This document shows positions 7,134 through 13,154 of a DNA stretch of 31,662 nt, one piece after another; within the stretch, counting starts at the first letter, position 1, and each line of letters begins with the position of its first letter. The DNA lies in contig NZ_PNHL01000001.1 in assembly GCF_002871795.1 (NCBI RefSeq), forward strand, positions 11,009-42,670. Direction: 5' to 3'. The position numbers were made by a program, and so were the translations under genes. The DNA is from Brachybacterium sp. UMB0905 (GTDB lineage Bacteria > Actinomycetota > Actinomycetes > Actinomycetales > Dermabacteraceae). A model generated the notes under the pieces. The model saw only the letters and a program-made list of their open reading frames with translations, did no database searches and was not told where the DNA came from.

Positions 7134-8853
7134 GATCGAGGAGCTCCGCTTCACCCCAGAGTCCGTCGAGGAGACCAGGAACCGCCTCCCACGCTTCTCG
7201 AACTGGCCCGTCGTCTACCTGCTCGAGGACGGCCGCGACATCTACGTGGGCGAGACCGGCAGCGCGGATCGCCGCATGCGCCAGCATCTGAAGTCCGAGC
7301 AGAAGCGGCACCTCAAGGAAGTGCGCATCGTGTTCGACGAGCGTTTCAACGCCTCTGCCTGCCTCGACCTCGAGTCCCTGCTGATCCGACTGCTGGGCGG
7401 CGACGGCAAGTTCCAGGTGATGAACCGCAACGAGGGCATCACCAACCAGGACTACTTCCAGCGCAGCGAGTACAACGACACCTTCAAGGAGATCTTCGAG
7501 GAGCTCCGCTCCCGCGGGTACTTCGAACGGTCGATCCCCGAGATCGAGAACTCGGACCTTTTCAAGCTCTCCCCGTACAAGGCACTCAACACCGAGCAGG
7601 GCGTCGCCGTACTCGACATCATGGAGGGACTGGTCGAGGACCTCCACCACCCCGACATGCGCACCCTCGCCGCGATCCAGGGCGATCCCGGGACGGGCAA
7701 GACGATCGTCGGGATCTACCTCATGAAGCTCATGCGCGATCTCGCCGACTTCGATCCCACCGACGAGGTGGAGGGCGATTCGATGTTCTCGGATCTCTTC
7801 GTCGAGGGGAACCGCGAGCTGTTTCGCGATCTGCGGATCGGTCTCGTCATCCCTCAGAAGTCGCTGCGCCAGTCCATCAGCAGGGTGTTCCGAAAAGTGC
7901 CGGCCCTGCGCGACGCTCAGGTGCTCACCCCCTACGACGTCGCGGACGCCGATGAGGACTTCGACGTCATCGTGGTCGATGAGGCGCACCGTCTCACCCA
8001 GCGCGGCGCACAGGCCCACGGCACCCTCACCAAACGGTACGGAGAGATCACACGACGGCTGCTCGGGAGCGACGACCATTCGATCAATCAGCTCGACTGG
8101 ATCCGCAAGCGCTCCCGCCACACGATCCTGCTGCTCGACACGGCGCAGAGCGTTCGCCCGATCGACATCGAGGCCGAGGTTTTCGAGCGGGTACTGGCCG
8201 AGGCGCACGAGCAGAAGCGGCTCTATCCGCTGGACACCCAGATGCGCGTGAAGGGCGGCAAGGAGTACCTCGAGTTCGCCCGAGCTCTGATCTCCGACGA
8301 CCCACCCACGTCCGTGCCTGATCTCGGTGACTACGAGTTCGAGCTGTTCGAAGACCTCGGCGCCATGCATCAGCGGATCCGCGAGCGCGACGCCGAGCAC
8401 GGCCTCGCCCGGCTCGTCGCCGGCTACGCGTGGAAATGGCGCAGCAGGAAGAAGAGCGGCCTGCACGACATCGAGCTGGACGGCGTCGCTTTGGACTGGA
8501 ACGTCTCCGACGTCGACTGGATCGCGTCGAAGACCTCCCTCGAGGAGGTCGGCTCGATCCACACCGTGCAGGGCTACGACCTCAACTACGCTGGCGTGAT
8601 CATCGGCGGCGACCTGCGCATCGATCCCGAAACCGGCCTGCTCGTCGCCGATCGCAAGAACTACTTCGACACCAAGGGCAAAGCCAGCAACCGGACCCGA
8701 GGGCAGACGACGACCGACGAGGACTTGCTGCGGTACATCACCAACGTCTACCGCGTGCTGCTCACGCGAGGGATGCGCGGGACGTACGTGTACATCGTCG
8801 ATCCGCTGCTGAAGGAACGGTTTCAGCAGGTGCTGGACGGTCGGACTCGCTGA
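7120..8853 (+). CDS. GIY-YIG nuclease / DUF2075 (Schlafen-3-like) helicase fusion
   Basis: This is a 577-aa fusion. Residues about 28-105 form a GIY-YIG nuclease domain: VVYLL and IYVGETGS with R51/R54, and the likely catalytic E85 in CLDLESLL. Residues about 155-577 form a superfamily-1-like DNA/RNA helicase (DUF2075): Walker A GDPGTGKT (188-195), Walker B VIVVDEAH (283-290), LLLDTAQ (337-343), DTQMRV (372-377), HTVQGYDLNYAGVIIG (481-496) and VLLTRGMRG (546-554). All motifs look intact, so ATP-driven remodelling and cleavage of nucleic acid is predicted. The ATG at 7120 was chosen because it follows GGGGCGGAG and begins the domain-like sequence; the longer open frame only shadows the MazG gene. 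A neighbouring MazG-like gene is known for some DUF2075 proteins. Confidence 0.87.
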   Translation: MTAFEIEELRFTPESVEETRNRLPRFSNWPVVYLLEDGRDIYVGETGSADRRMRQHLKSEQKRHLKEVRIVFDERFNASACLDLESLLIRLLGGDGKFQVMNRNEGITNQDYFQRSEYNDTFKEIFEELRSRGYFERSIPEIENSDLFKLSPYKALNTEQGVAVLDIMEGLVEDLHHPDMRTLAAIQGDPGTGKTIVGIYLMKLMRDLADFDPTDEVEGDSMFSDLFVEGNRELFRDLRIGLVIPQKSLRQSISRVFRKVPALRDAQVLTPYDVADADEDFDVIVVDEAHRLTQRGAQAHGTLTKRYGEITRRLLGSDDHSINQLDWIRKRSRHTILLLDTAQSVRPIDIEAEVFERVLAEAHEQKRLYPLDTQMRVKGGKEYLEFARALISDDPPTSVPDLGDYEFELFEDLGAMHQRIRERDAEHGLARLVAGYAWKWRSRKKSGLHDIELDGVALDWNVSDVDWIASKTSLEEVGSIHTVQGYDLNYAGVIIGGDLRIDPETGLLVADRKNYFDTKGKASNRTRGQTTTDEDLLRYITNVYRVLLTRGMRGTYVYIVDPLLKERFQQVLDGRTR

Positions 8854-8854
8854 G

Positions 8855-8939
8855 TCAGCGCCCCGCGACCTCCGCCCGCAGCAGCGCCTCCGGCACCATG
8901 TCCCCGAACTTGACCTCGCGCAGTGCGCGAGCGTCGATG
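8855..8939 (-). pseudogene. C-terminal remnant of a gene interrupted by the IS element
   Basis: The minus strand reads IDARALREVKFGDMVPEA..., 27 codons ending in TGA one base after the helicase stop. It then runs straight into the left end of the IS element, where no start codon belonging to the same protein follows. This looks like the tail of a larger protein. The wording loosely resembles C termini of Lhr-type DEAD-box helicases, but the fragment is too short to assign. The missing N-terminal part is not found on the far side of the element, so a deletion accompanied or followed the insertion. Confidence 0.5.
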
Positions 8940-9022
8940 TGGGCTGACCCCGTTTCGTAGGTCCGGTCGTTATGAGAGTCGTCCTGTTGCCCGCGGTGGC
9001 GGGCAGGGAGACTGGTCAGATC

Positions 9023-9307
9023 ATGACGAACAGTAGGAAGCGTCACACTCCGGAGCAGGTCGTCCGCAAGCTCGGGCAGGCCGACAGGATGCTCGCCGAC
9101 GGGCAGGATGTCGCGGCGGTGTGCCGAGAGCTCGGGGTGTCCGAGCAGACGTACTACCGGTGGCGGAACCAGTACGGCGGCCTCAAGGCCGACGACGCAA
9201 AGCGCCTGAAGGAGTTGGAGAAGCAGAACGCGACCCTGAAGCGTCTGCTCGCGGAAGCGGAGCTGGAGAAGGCCGCGCTCAAGGAGCTGGCTGAGGGAAA
9301 CTTCTAA
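9023..9307 (+). CDS. IS3-family transposase OrfA
   Basis: This 94-aa protein binds the element's ends. It has a helix-turn-helix (HTPEQVVRKLGQADRM, then VAAVCRELGVSEQTYYRWRNQYGG) followed by a leucine-zipper-like coiled coil (LKELEKQNATLKRLLAEAELEKAALKEL), as usual for OrfA of this family. I chose the ATG at 9023 (MTNSRKRHTPEQ), the normal N terminus for the family, over the upstream ATG at 8972 that lies in the inverted repeat. Near its 3' end is the slippery heptamer G-GGA-AAC at 9295-9301, two codons before the stop, for -1 frameshifting into OrfB. Confidence 0.92.
   Translation: MTNSRKRHTPEQVVRKLGQADRMLADGQDVAAVCRELGVSEQTYYRWRNQYGGLKADDAKRLKELEKQNATLKRLLAEAELEKAALKELAEGNF
9295..9301 (+). 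promoter_or_regulatory. -1 programmed frameshift heptamer GGGAAAC
   Basis: In the OrfA frame the bases read G-GGA-AAC, the X-XXY-YYZ pattern. Slipping back one base puts ribosomes in the OrfB frame, which is open across the OrfA stop at 9305-9307. The GC-rich stretch that follows could form a stimulatory structure. Confidence 0.8.
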
Positions 9308-10173
9308 GCCCGGACAGGCGCCGCGCCGCCGTCGATCACCTCAAGCGCAAGTTGCGGGTGAGCGAACGGATGGCGTGCCGTCTGGTCGGGCTGAGCCGCT
9401 CCGCGTACCGGCGACCGCTCAAGGGCGACACGGTCACGGACCCGGATCGGGCGCTCAGGGAGTGGCTGCGCGCCTGGGCGAAGGACCATCCCCGCTACGG
9501 GTATCGGCGGGCGTATCACGACGCCCGCGCCGAGGGGTGGGTGGTGAACCACAAGAAGATCCAACGCCTGTGGCGTGACGAAGGGCTCCGGGTCCCGCAG
9601 CGGCGTCGACGCAAGCGCGTCGGGTCCTCGACCGTCGACGCGCCGACGGCGGACGCGCCGAACGTGGTGTGGGCGGTGGACTTCCAGTTCGACGCCGACG
9701 AGCACGGACGATTGATCAAGATCTGCTCGATCGTCGACGAACACACCCGGGAGTGCATCGGCGGCCTCGTGGAGCGCTCGATTACCGCCGACCGACTCAC
9801 CGCCCACCTCGAGGACCTCGTCGCCGCCCGGGGCGCCCCGGCGGTGCTCAGGTCGGACAACGGGCCGGAGTTCATCAGCGAGGCGATGGCCGACTGGGCC
9901 GGCACCCGCACCGGCCTGTCCTACATCCCTCCGGGCTCGCCGTGGCGCAACGGGTACGTCGAGTCGTTCAACAGCCGGATCCGCGACGAGTGCCTCAACA
10001 TCAACAGCTTCTACTCGCTGCTGCACGCACAGGTCATCATCGGCGACTGGAAGGACGAGTACAACCACCACCGCCGGCACTCCTCGCTCGGCTACCTAAC
10101 CCCAGCCGAGTACGCTCGGCAGTGCACCCATCAAATGGAAACCGACGACTCACAGAACGTCCGGACCGAATGA
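9301..10173 (+). CDS. IS3-family transposase OrfB (DDE integrase, made by -1 frameshift)
   Basis: OrfB carries the catalytic rve/DDE domain. After slippage at 9295-9301 the frame continues LLSPDRRRAAVDHLKRK, which is the usual OrfB N terminus, so the active product is an OrfAB fusion of about 383 aa; an internal start at 9352 also exists. The HTH_21-type region HPRYGYRRAYHDAR precedes the core. The triad is visible: D in WAVDFQF, D in RSDNGPEF, and E in NGYVESFNSRIRDE. The C-terminal YNHHRRHSSLGYLTPAEYA is characteristic. The frame appears intact, so the element could still be active. The last codons overlap the right inverted repeat. Confidence 0.93.
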   Translation, partial: LLSPDRRRAAVDHLKRKLRVSERMACRLVGLSRSAYRRPLKGDTVTDPDRALREWLRAWAKDHPRYGYRRAYHDARAEGWVVNHKKIQRLWRDEGLRVPQRRRRKRVGSSTVDAPTADAPNVVWAVDFQFDADEHGRLIKICSIVDEHTRECIGGLVERSITADRLTAHLEDLVAARGAPAVLRSDNGPEFISEAMADWAGTRTGLSYIPPGSPWRNGYVESFNSRIRDECLNINSFYSLLHAQVIIGDWKDEYNHHRRHSSLGYLTPAEYARQCTHQMETDDSQNVRTE

Positions 10174-10189
10174 AGGGGGCGGCTCACCG

Positions 10190-10837
10190 TTAGATCAGAT
10201 GGCCGCCGCGTCGGCCGCGGTCGATCACAGCCTGCAGGCCGACCGGGTCGGCCGCGTGCCCGGGGTCTGTTGCGGACCTCCAGGCGCCGTAGAGCTCGTA
10301 GGCGTCCAGTGCCGTCTGTGGCCCGAAAGGCTCTGCGATTGCCTCCAACGCCAACGGGGCGTCTGCGTCATATCGGGTCTTGGAGCGATGGTGAGTCGTC
10401 CCCACGGCTCGGTCGGCGGCGACCATGCGATGAACGAGTGCTTCTTGGATGACGCCCAGGGTGAGGTGGAGGGCGATCAGGTGGTTTCCGTGGCCGAAGC
10501 GCACCGCTGCAAGGGCGGTGCCGAAGCGGACATCGTTGTCGGCCGGGGGCGTGGGCAGCATCCCGGACGCGCCGTGGATCGTGGCGTCGACCCGTCGACC
10601 ATCGGCAAGGACCGCCCGCACAACCTGTGCATCGCCATCGCTCGTCGACTGAAACGCCCAGAGCCGTCCCTGCAGTGCTTCCTCGACATCGAACGCTGCG
10701 CGAGAGGTGATGACGACGTCGAGGTCACTCCAGCCATCGAGCAATGCCGGGTCGGTCACCGAACCGTAGGGATCGATGTCGGCGCCCGGAAGTGCATCTG
10801 TCATGGACGCCAAGAGATCTGTCTGCCAGCTGTTCAC
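10190..10837 (-). CDS. Nucleotidyltransferase-domain protein (aminoglycoside adenylyltransferase-like fold)
   Basis: The protein is 215 aa. The N-terminal domain has the polymerase-beta-type nucleotidyltransferase signature: YGSVTDPALLDGWSDLDVVI gives G25-S26 with D38 and D40, and RRVDATI supplies the third carboxylate, D84. The catalytic set is therefore complete. The C-terminal helical part (HGNHLIALHLTLGVIQEALVHR) resembles substrate-binding domains of antibiotic adenylyltransferases, but the substrate is unknown. The GTG start at 10837 lies 9 bp after the kinase-fragment stop; an ATG at 10804 is an alternative. The stop codon is only 3 bp from the estimated end of the IS element, so the native C terminus may have been altered. 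Confidence 0.72.
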   Translation of the reverse strand: MNSWQTDLLASMTDALPGADIDPYGSVTDPALLDGWSDLDVVITSRAAFDVEEALQGRLWAFQSTSDGDAQVVRAVLADGRRVDATIHGASGMLPTPPADNDVRFGTALAAVRFGHGNHLIALHLTLGVIQEALVHRMVAADRAVGTTHHRSKTRYDADAPLALEAIAEPFGPQTALDAYELYGAWRSATDPGHAADPVGLQAVIDRGRRGGHLI

Positions 10838-10846
10838 CCCTGGAGG

Positions 10847-11203
10847 CTAAGGCGCGAGGCCCTCGCGGTCACCCAATATCCGCGCGACCAGCTCATCCTC
10901 GCTATGCCGCTCATCGAGGATGACCTCGCCGGGCAGTGCAAGCACGTCGTTTGAGCCATACCAGGGGGCGACCTGTTCATCGCTGACATGGTCGGCGATG
11001 GGCTTCAGCGCGTGGCGCCGGAGCGTTTCCGGGAGGCTGACATCGAGGTAATACACGAGCGACGGCCCGTCATGGCCGGCGATGAGCCGCTCGCACATCT
11101 GCTGGTAGCAGGCCGATCTAAAGATGCCTTCGAGGACAGTGATGCGGCCACGCGCCAGACAGTGGCGCACCACCAGCTCGACCAGGCTGTCGGCTACTTC
11201 CAT
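10847..11203 (-). pseudogene. N-terminally truncated P-loop kinase (AAA_33-like)
   Basis: The open frame of 118 aa matches the C-terminal two thirds of small P-loop kinases: RGRITVLEGIFRSACYQQMCERLI, YYLDVSLPETLRRHALKP, and a lid-like YGSNDVLALPGEVILDE. The Walker A loop that should begin such proteins is missing. An in-frame TAG lies five codons upstream of the ATG at 11203, and the methyltransferase promoter region follows at once, so the 5' end has been lost. It is probably non-functional as a kinase. It sits 9 bp upstream of the nucleotidyltransferase gene, suggesting a former operon. Confidence 0.6.
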
Positions 11204-11258
11204 CCCAATTTCCAGCTAGCTTCATCGGCGGCCGTCCGAGAGCGTGGAGGATAGGGGT

Positions 11259-12032
11259 ATGAAAACCTGGGAAGCCCGCGCCGCTGCCTATGACCGTTCC
11301 TTCGGAAAGCTGTGCGCGGGACCGATCGACCGTCTGCTCGACGACACCGGCTCGGGATCCCTCCTGGACGCCGGCTGCGGCACGGGGACCCTGGGGGCGC
11401 GGGCCGAGTCGCGCGGCCGCACCGTCACCGCGTTCGACGCGGAAGCAAGCATGATCGGCATCGCCCGCGACCGGTTGCGCGGGCCGGCGATCCAGGCTGC
11501 CCTGCCTGAGCTCCCGATGATCGACGGCGCGTTCGATGCCGTCGCCGCGAACTTCGTCATCAACCACGTCGGGCGCCCCGCCGACTCCGTCGCCGAGCTT
11601 GCGCGTGTCACGCGCTCCGGTGGGCTGATCGCGATGACGGCCTGGCCAGCACCCCCAGCCGGCGGGTGGGGAGACTTCGTCGGGAGCATCTTCCGCGCTG
11701 CGGACGTCGTGCCCATACCGAGTCAGAACCTCGATCGATCCCTCGACTTTGAACGGAGCATCCGAGGGCTCGGAGCTCTTGCCGAGATGGCTGGTTGCGA
11801 AATCTCCGCTGCAACGGAACTGCACTGGGTGTGGTCCATCCGGCCGGATGATCTTTGGGCGGGCGTCGAGGGTGGCATCGCCGTCGTGGGCGCAACCTAC
11901 CTAGCCCAATCTCCCGCCATCCGGAGAGCCGTGAAGGACCTCTTCCTTGAAAGGTGCTCCCAGGCGACCAGCGCCACGGGTGAGCTCGAGTTCCCCACGG
12001 AAGCGGTATACGTCCTGGCCAAGAAGCCGTGA
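11259..12032 (+). CDS. Class I SAM-dependent methyltransferase
   Basis: This is a 257-aa cytoplasmic methyltransferase. Motif I LLDAGCGTGTLG (about 35-46) binds S-adenosylmethionine, D60 at the end of strand 2 (VTAFDAEASM) would hold the ribose, and the FDAVAANFVINHV / LARVTRSGGLIAMTAWP segments match motifs II-III of the Methyltransf_11 group. The ATG at 11259 has a strong GGAGG 8 nt upstream and is preferred to the GTG at 11244. The methyl acceptor cannot be predicted. It is divergent from the kinase fragment and is the last gene before the tRNA-Glu-like repeat, so it may belong to the accessory block. Confidence 0.85.
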   Translation: MKTWEARAAAYDRSFGKLCAGPIDRLLDDTGSGSLLDAGCGTGTLGARAESRGRTVTAFDAEASMIGIARDRLRGPAIQAALPELPMIDGAFDAVAANFVINHVGRPADSVAELARVTRSGGLIAMTAWPAPPAGGWGDFVGSIFRAADVVPIPSQNLDRSLDFERSIRGLGALAEMAGCEISAATELHWVWSIRPDDLWAGVEGGIAVVGATYLAQSPAIRRAVKDLFLERCSQATSATGELEFPTEAVYVLAKKP

Positions 12033-12286
12033 GCCGGGGCAGGCTCTCTTCCTACATCACGCGGCATGATTCGGGCTGCCGGCCACTCCACTCAACCAGC
12101 TGAGCCGAGGGTGACGACCAGGGTGTGAGAGTCGCGGCCTAACACCCCAACTGTCACCTGATCGTGCGGCAGACCCGGTCGAAGATCTATCCCGATCAGA
12201 AGTAAGCCCCTACAGTCGGTCGACCGTTTGCCAGTAACGCGAACCTGACAGCAGTCCCCGCAGTCCCCGGTGCGGCTGCTGTCGGC
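12033..12286. other. Gene-free stretch before the tRNA-Glu-like repeat
   Basis: I see no protein gene here. ACAGCAG and CTGCTGT (about 12248-12282) form a 7-bp inverted repeat around a C-rich loop. A fragment resembling a tRNA D-arm occurs on the minus strand near 12090-12106 but has no cloverleaf around it. Confidence 0.4.
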
Positions 12287-12304
12287 TCGAATCCCGCTGG
12301 GGGT
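12287..12304 (+). repeat. Diverged copy of the tRNA-Glu 3' end (possible att site)
   Basis: TCGAATCCCGCTGGGGGT matches bases 3615-3632 of tRNA-Glu at 17 of 18 positions, in direct orientation. Weaker similarity extends upstream to a GCGGC matching the 3' side of the anticodon stem. The 5' half of a tRNA is absent. It may be the far attachment site of an island inserted at tRNA-Glu, or the relic of a duplicated tRNA gene. Confidence 0.45.
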
Positions 12305-12464
12305 GCTGCATCAGTCGACCTGGCACCATCGGCCGGGCGCCCCGGCCACCGGTCAAAACCTCGATGATCAGCAGTGCGAGGCGGCTCACAGCGAATCTGG
12401 TCGTGAGCACCGAAATCATCCGGTAGAGTTGTCCAGGTCGCCCCGGGAGCGGGGAGATGCAGAT

Positions 12465-12538
12465 GGCCCTGTAGCTCAGTTGGTTAGAGTGCCGCCCTGT
12501 CACGGCGGAGGTCGCCGGTTCAAGCCCGGTCAGGGTCG
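12465..12538 (+). tRNA. tRNA-Asp (anticodon GTC)
   Basis: This is a 74-nt cloverleaf. The acceptor is GGCCCTG/CAGGGTC, the D-arm GCTC-AGTTGGTTA-GAGT, the anticodon stem-loop CCGCC-CTGTCAC-GGCGG and the T-arm GCCGG-TTCAAGC-CCGGT. The discriminator is G and CCA is not encoded. A -10-like TAGAGT lies at 12424-12429. Confidence 0.96.
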
Positions 12539-12546
12539 CCCCTCAC

Positions 12547-12576
12547 GAAGGCCCCGGACACACGTCCGGGGCCTTC
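12547..12576 (+). terminator. Terminator hairpin after tRNA-Asp
   Basis: GAAGGCCCCGGAC-ACAC-GTCCGGGGCCTTC is a perfect 13-bp stem with a 4-nt loop, 8 bp after the tRNA. The rest of the gap to tRNA-Phe holds only that gene's promoter. Confidence 0.85.
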
Positions 12577-12812
12577 CTCGTGCGTGGGCTGCTCGGACTC
12601 GGCCCGGGCGCTGCTCTCCGATCAGTGCAGCACCCGCCCCACCACTTACCCCGCAGTACCGCGGGTCTCAATACGCTAGACGCACACGCACCCGCACCAG
12701 GCCGAGACATGTGGTGGCGCCACAGCTGAGACGCGTCGGGGCGTCGGCGCACAGCCGCGTGGCATGCCTTACACCAGCCGATACCGGTTCGCAGCCAAGC
12801 CGCGCCACCTGC

Positions 12813-12818
12813 TACTCT
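12813..12818 (+). promoter_or_regulatory. -10 hexamer TACTCT for tRNA-Phe
   Basis: TACTCT lies 25 bp before the mature tRNA 5' end. A possible -35, TTCGCA, is at 12788-12793 with 19-bp spacing. The same TTCGC/19-bp arrangement precedes tRNA-Gly. Confidence 0.5.
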
Positions 12819-12843
12819 GAGCTCCGGCCGTCGGCACGGCCAC

Positions 12844-12916
12844 GGCTCTGTAGCTCAGTTGGTAGAGCGTTCGACTGAAAATCGAAAGGTCACCGGATCG
12901 ACGCCGGTCGGAGCCA
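12844..12916 (+). tRNA. tRNA-Phe (anticodon GAA), unusual T-loop
   Basis: This is a 73-nt cloverleaf. The acceptor is GGCTCTG/CGGAGCC, the D-arm GCTC-AGTTGGTA-GAGC and the anticodon stem-loop TTCGA-CTGAAAA-TCGAA, giving anticodon GAA. The T-arm is ACCGG-ATCGACG-CCGGT, so position 54 is A rather than the nearly universal T. Everything else is regular. CCA is not encoded. Confidence 0.94.
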
Positions 12917-12924
12917 CCGCAGCA

Positions 12925-12956
12925 CGAAGCCCCCTGGCAAATCCCAGGGGGCTTCG
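12925..12956 (+). terminator. Terminator hairpin after tRNA-Phe
   Basis: CGAAGCCCCCTGG and CCAGGGGGCTTCG form a perfect 13-bp stem around a 6-nt loop, 8 bp after the tRNA. The spacing and stem length match the terminator after tRNA-Asp. Confidence 0.85.
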
Positions 12957-13066
12957 TCGTTCCCGCGGCACGGACGCTGACTGGTGCGCAGGGGCAGACA
13001 CCCCGCCCCGTCCAGGATGACGGACAGGCCCGCAGCGTCCTTTCCCCCGCGCCCCCGCATGCCACT

Positions 13067-13072
13067 TAGGCT
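13067..13072 (+). promoter_or_regulatory. -10 hexamer TAGGCT upstream of formate-tetrahydrofolate ligase
   Basis: The same hexamer is used by dcd. Here it is followed by 7 nt and an in-frame GTG at 13080, so either a 75-nt leader or a leaderless, 25-codon-longer protein is possible. Confidence 0.45.
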
Positions 13073-13154
13073 GGGCGGCGTGCGCCTCGAGCGTCGGGGC
13101 GCACAGCCTGGGCCCACACCCCAGGCCACCGACCCCATCTGCGGAGGGACAAGG

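Larger units (their letters stand above)
8940..10186 (+). mobile_element. IS3-family insertion sequence
   Basis: The element is about 1.25 kb with two overlapping transposase frames. Terminal inverted repeats are clear: 8960-8983 and 10144-10167 match inverted at 21 of 24 positions. The outer ends (from TGGGCTGACCCC at 8940, and TGAGCCGCCCCC read inward from 10186) match more weakly with a 1-nt gap. The outermost boundaries are my best estimate. I find no target-site duplication at these or nearby ends, which suggests an old insertion or an IS-mediated deletion. Confidence 0.85.

Noticed and set aside
4995..7154. 719-codon open frame on the minus strand
   Set aside because: It overlaps the out-of-frame HNH-repeat gene and is antisense to the OGG-fold and MazG genes; its sequence has no domain-like pattern.
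12090..12106. tRNA D-arm-like sequence on the minus strand
   Set aside because: No acceptor, anticodon or T-arm can be built around it.
12210..12503. Minus-strand open frame with a hydrophobic stretch
   Set aside because: It runs antisense into tRNA-Asp, has no ribosome-binding site and no recognisable domain.
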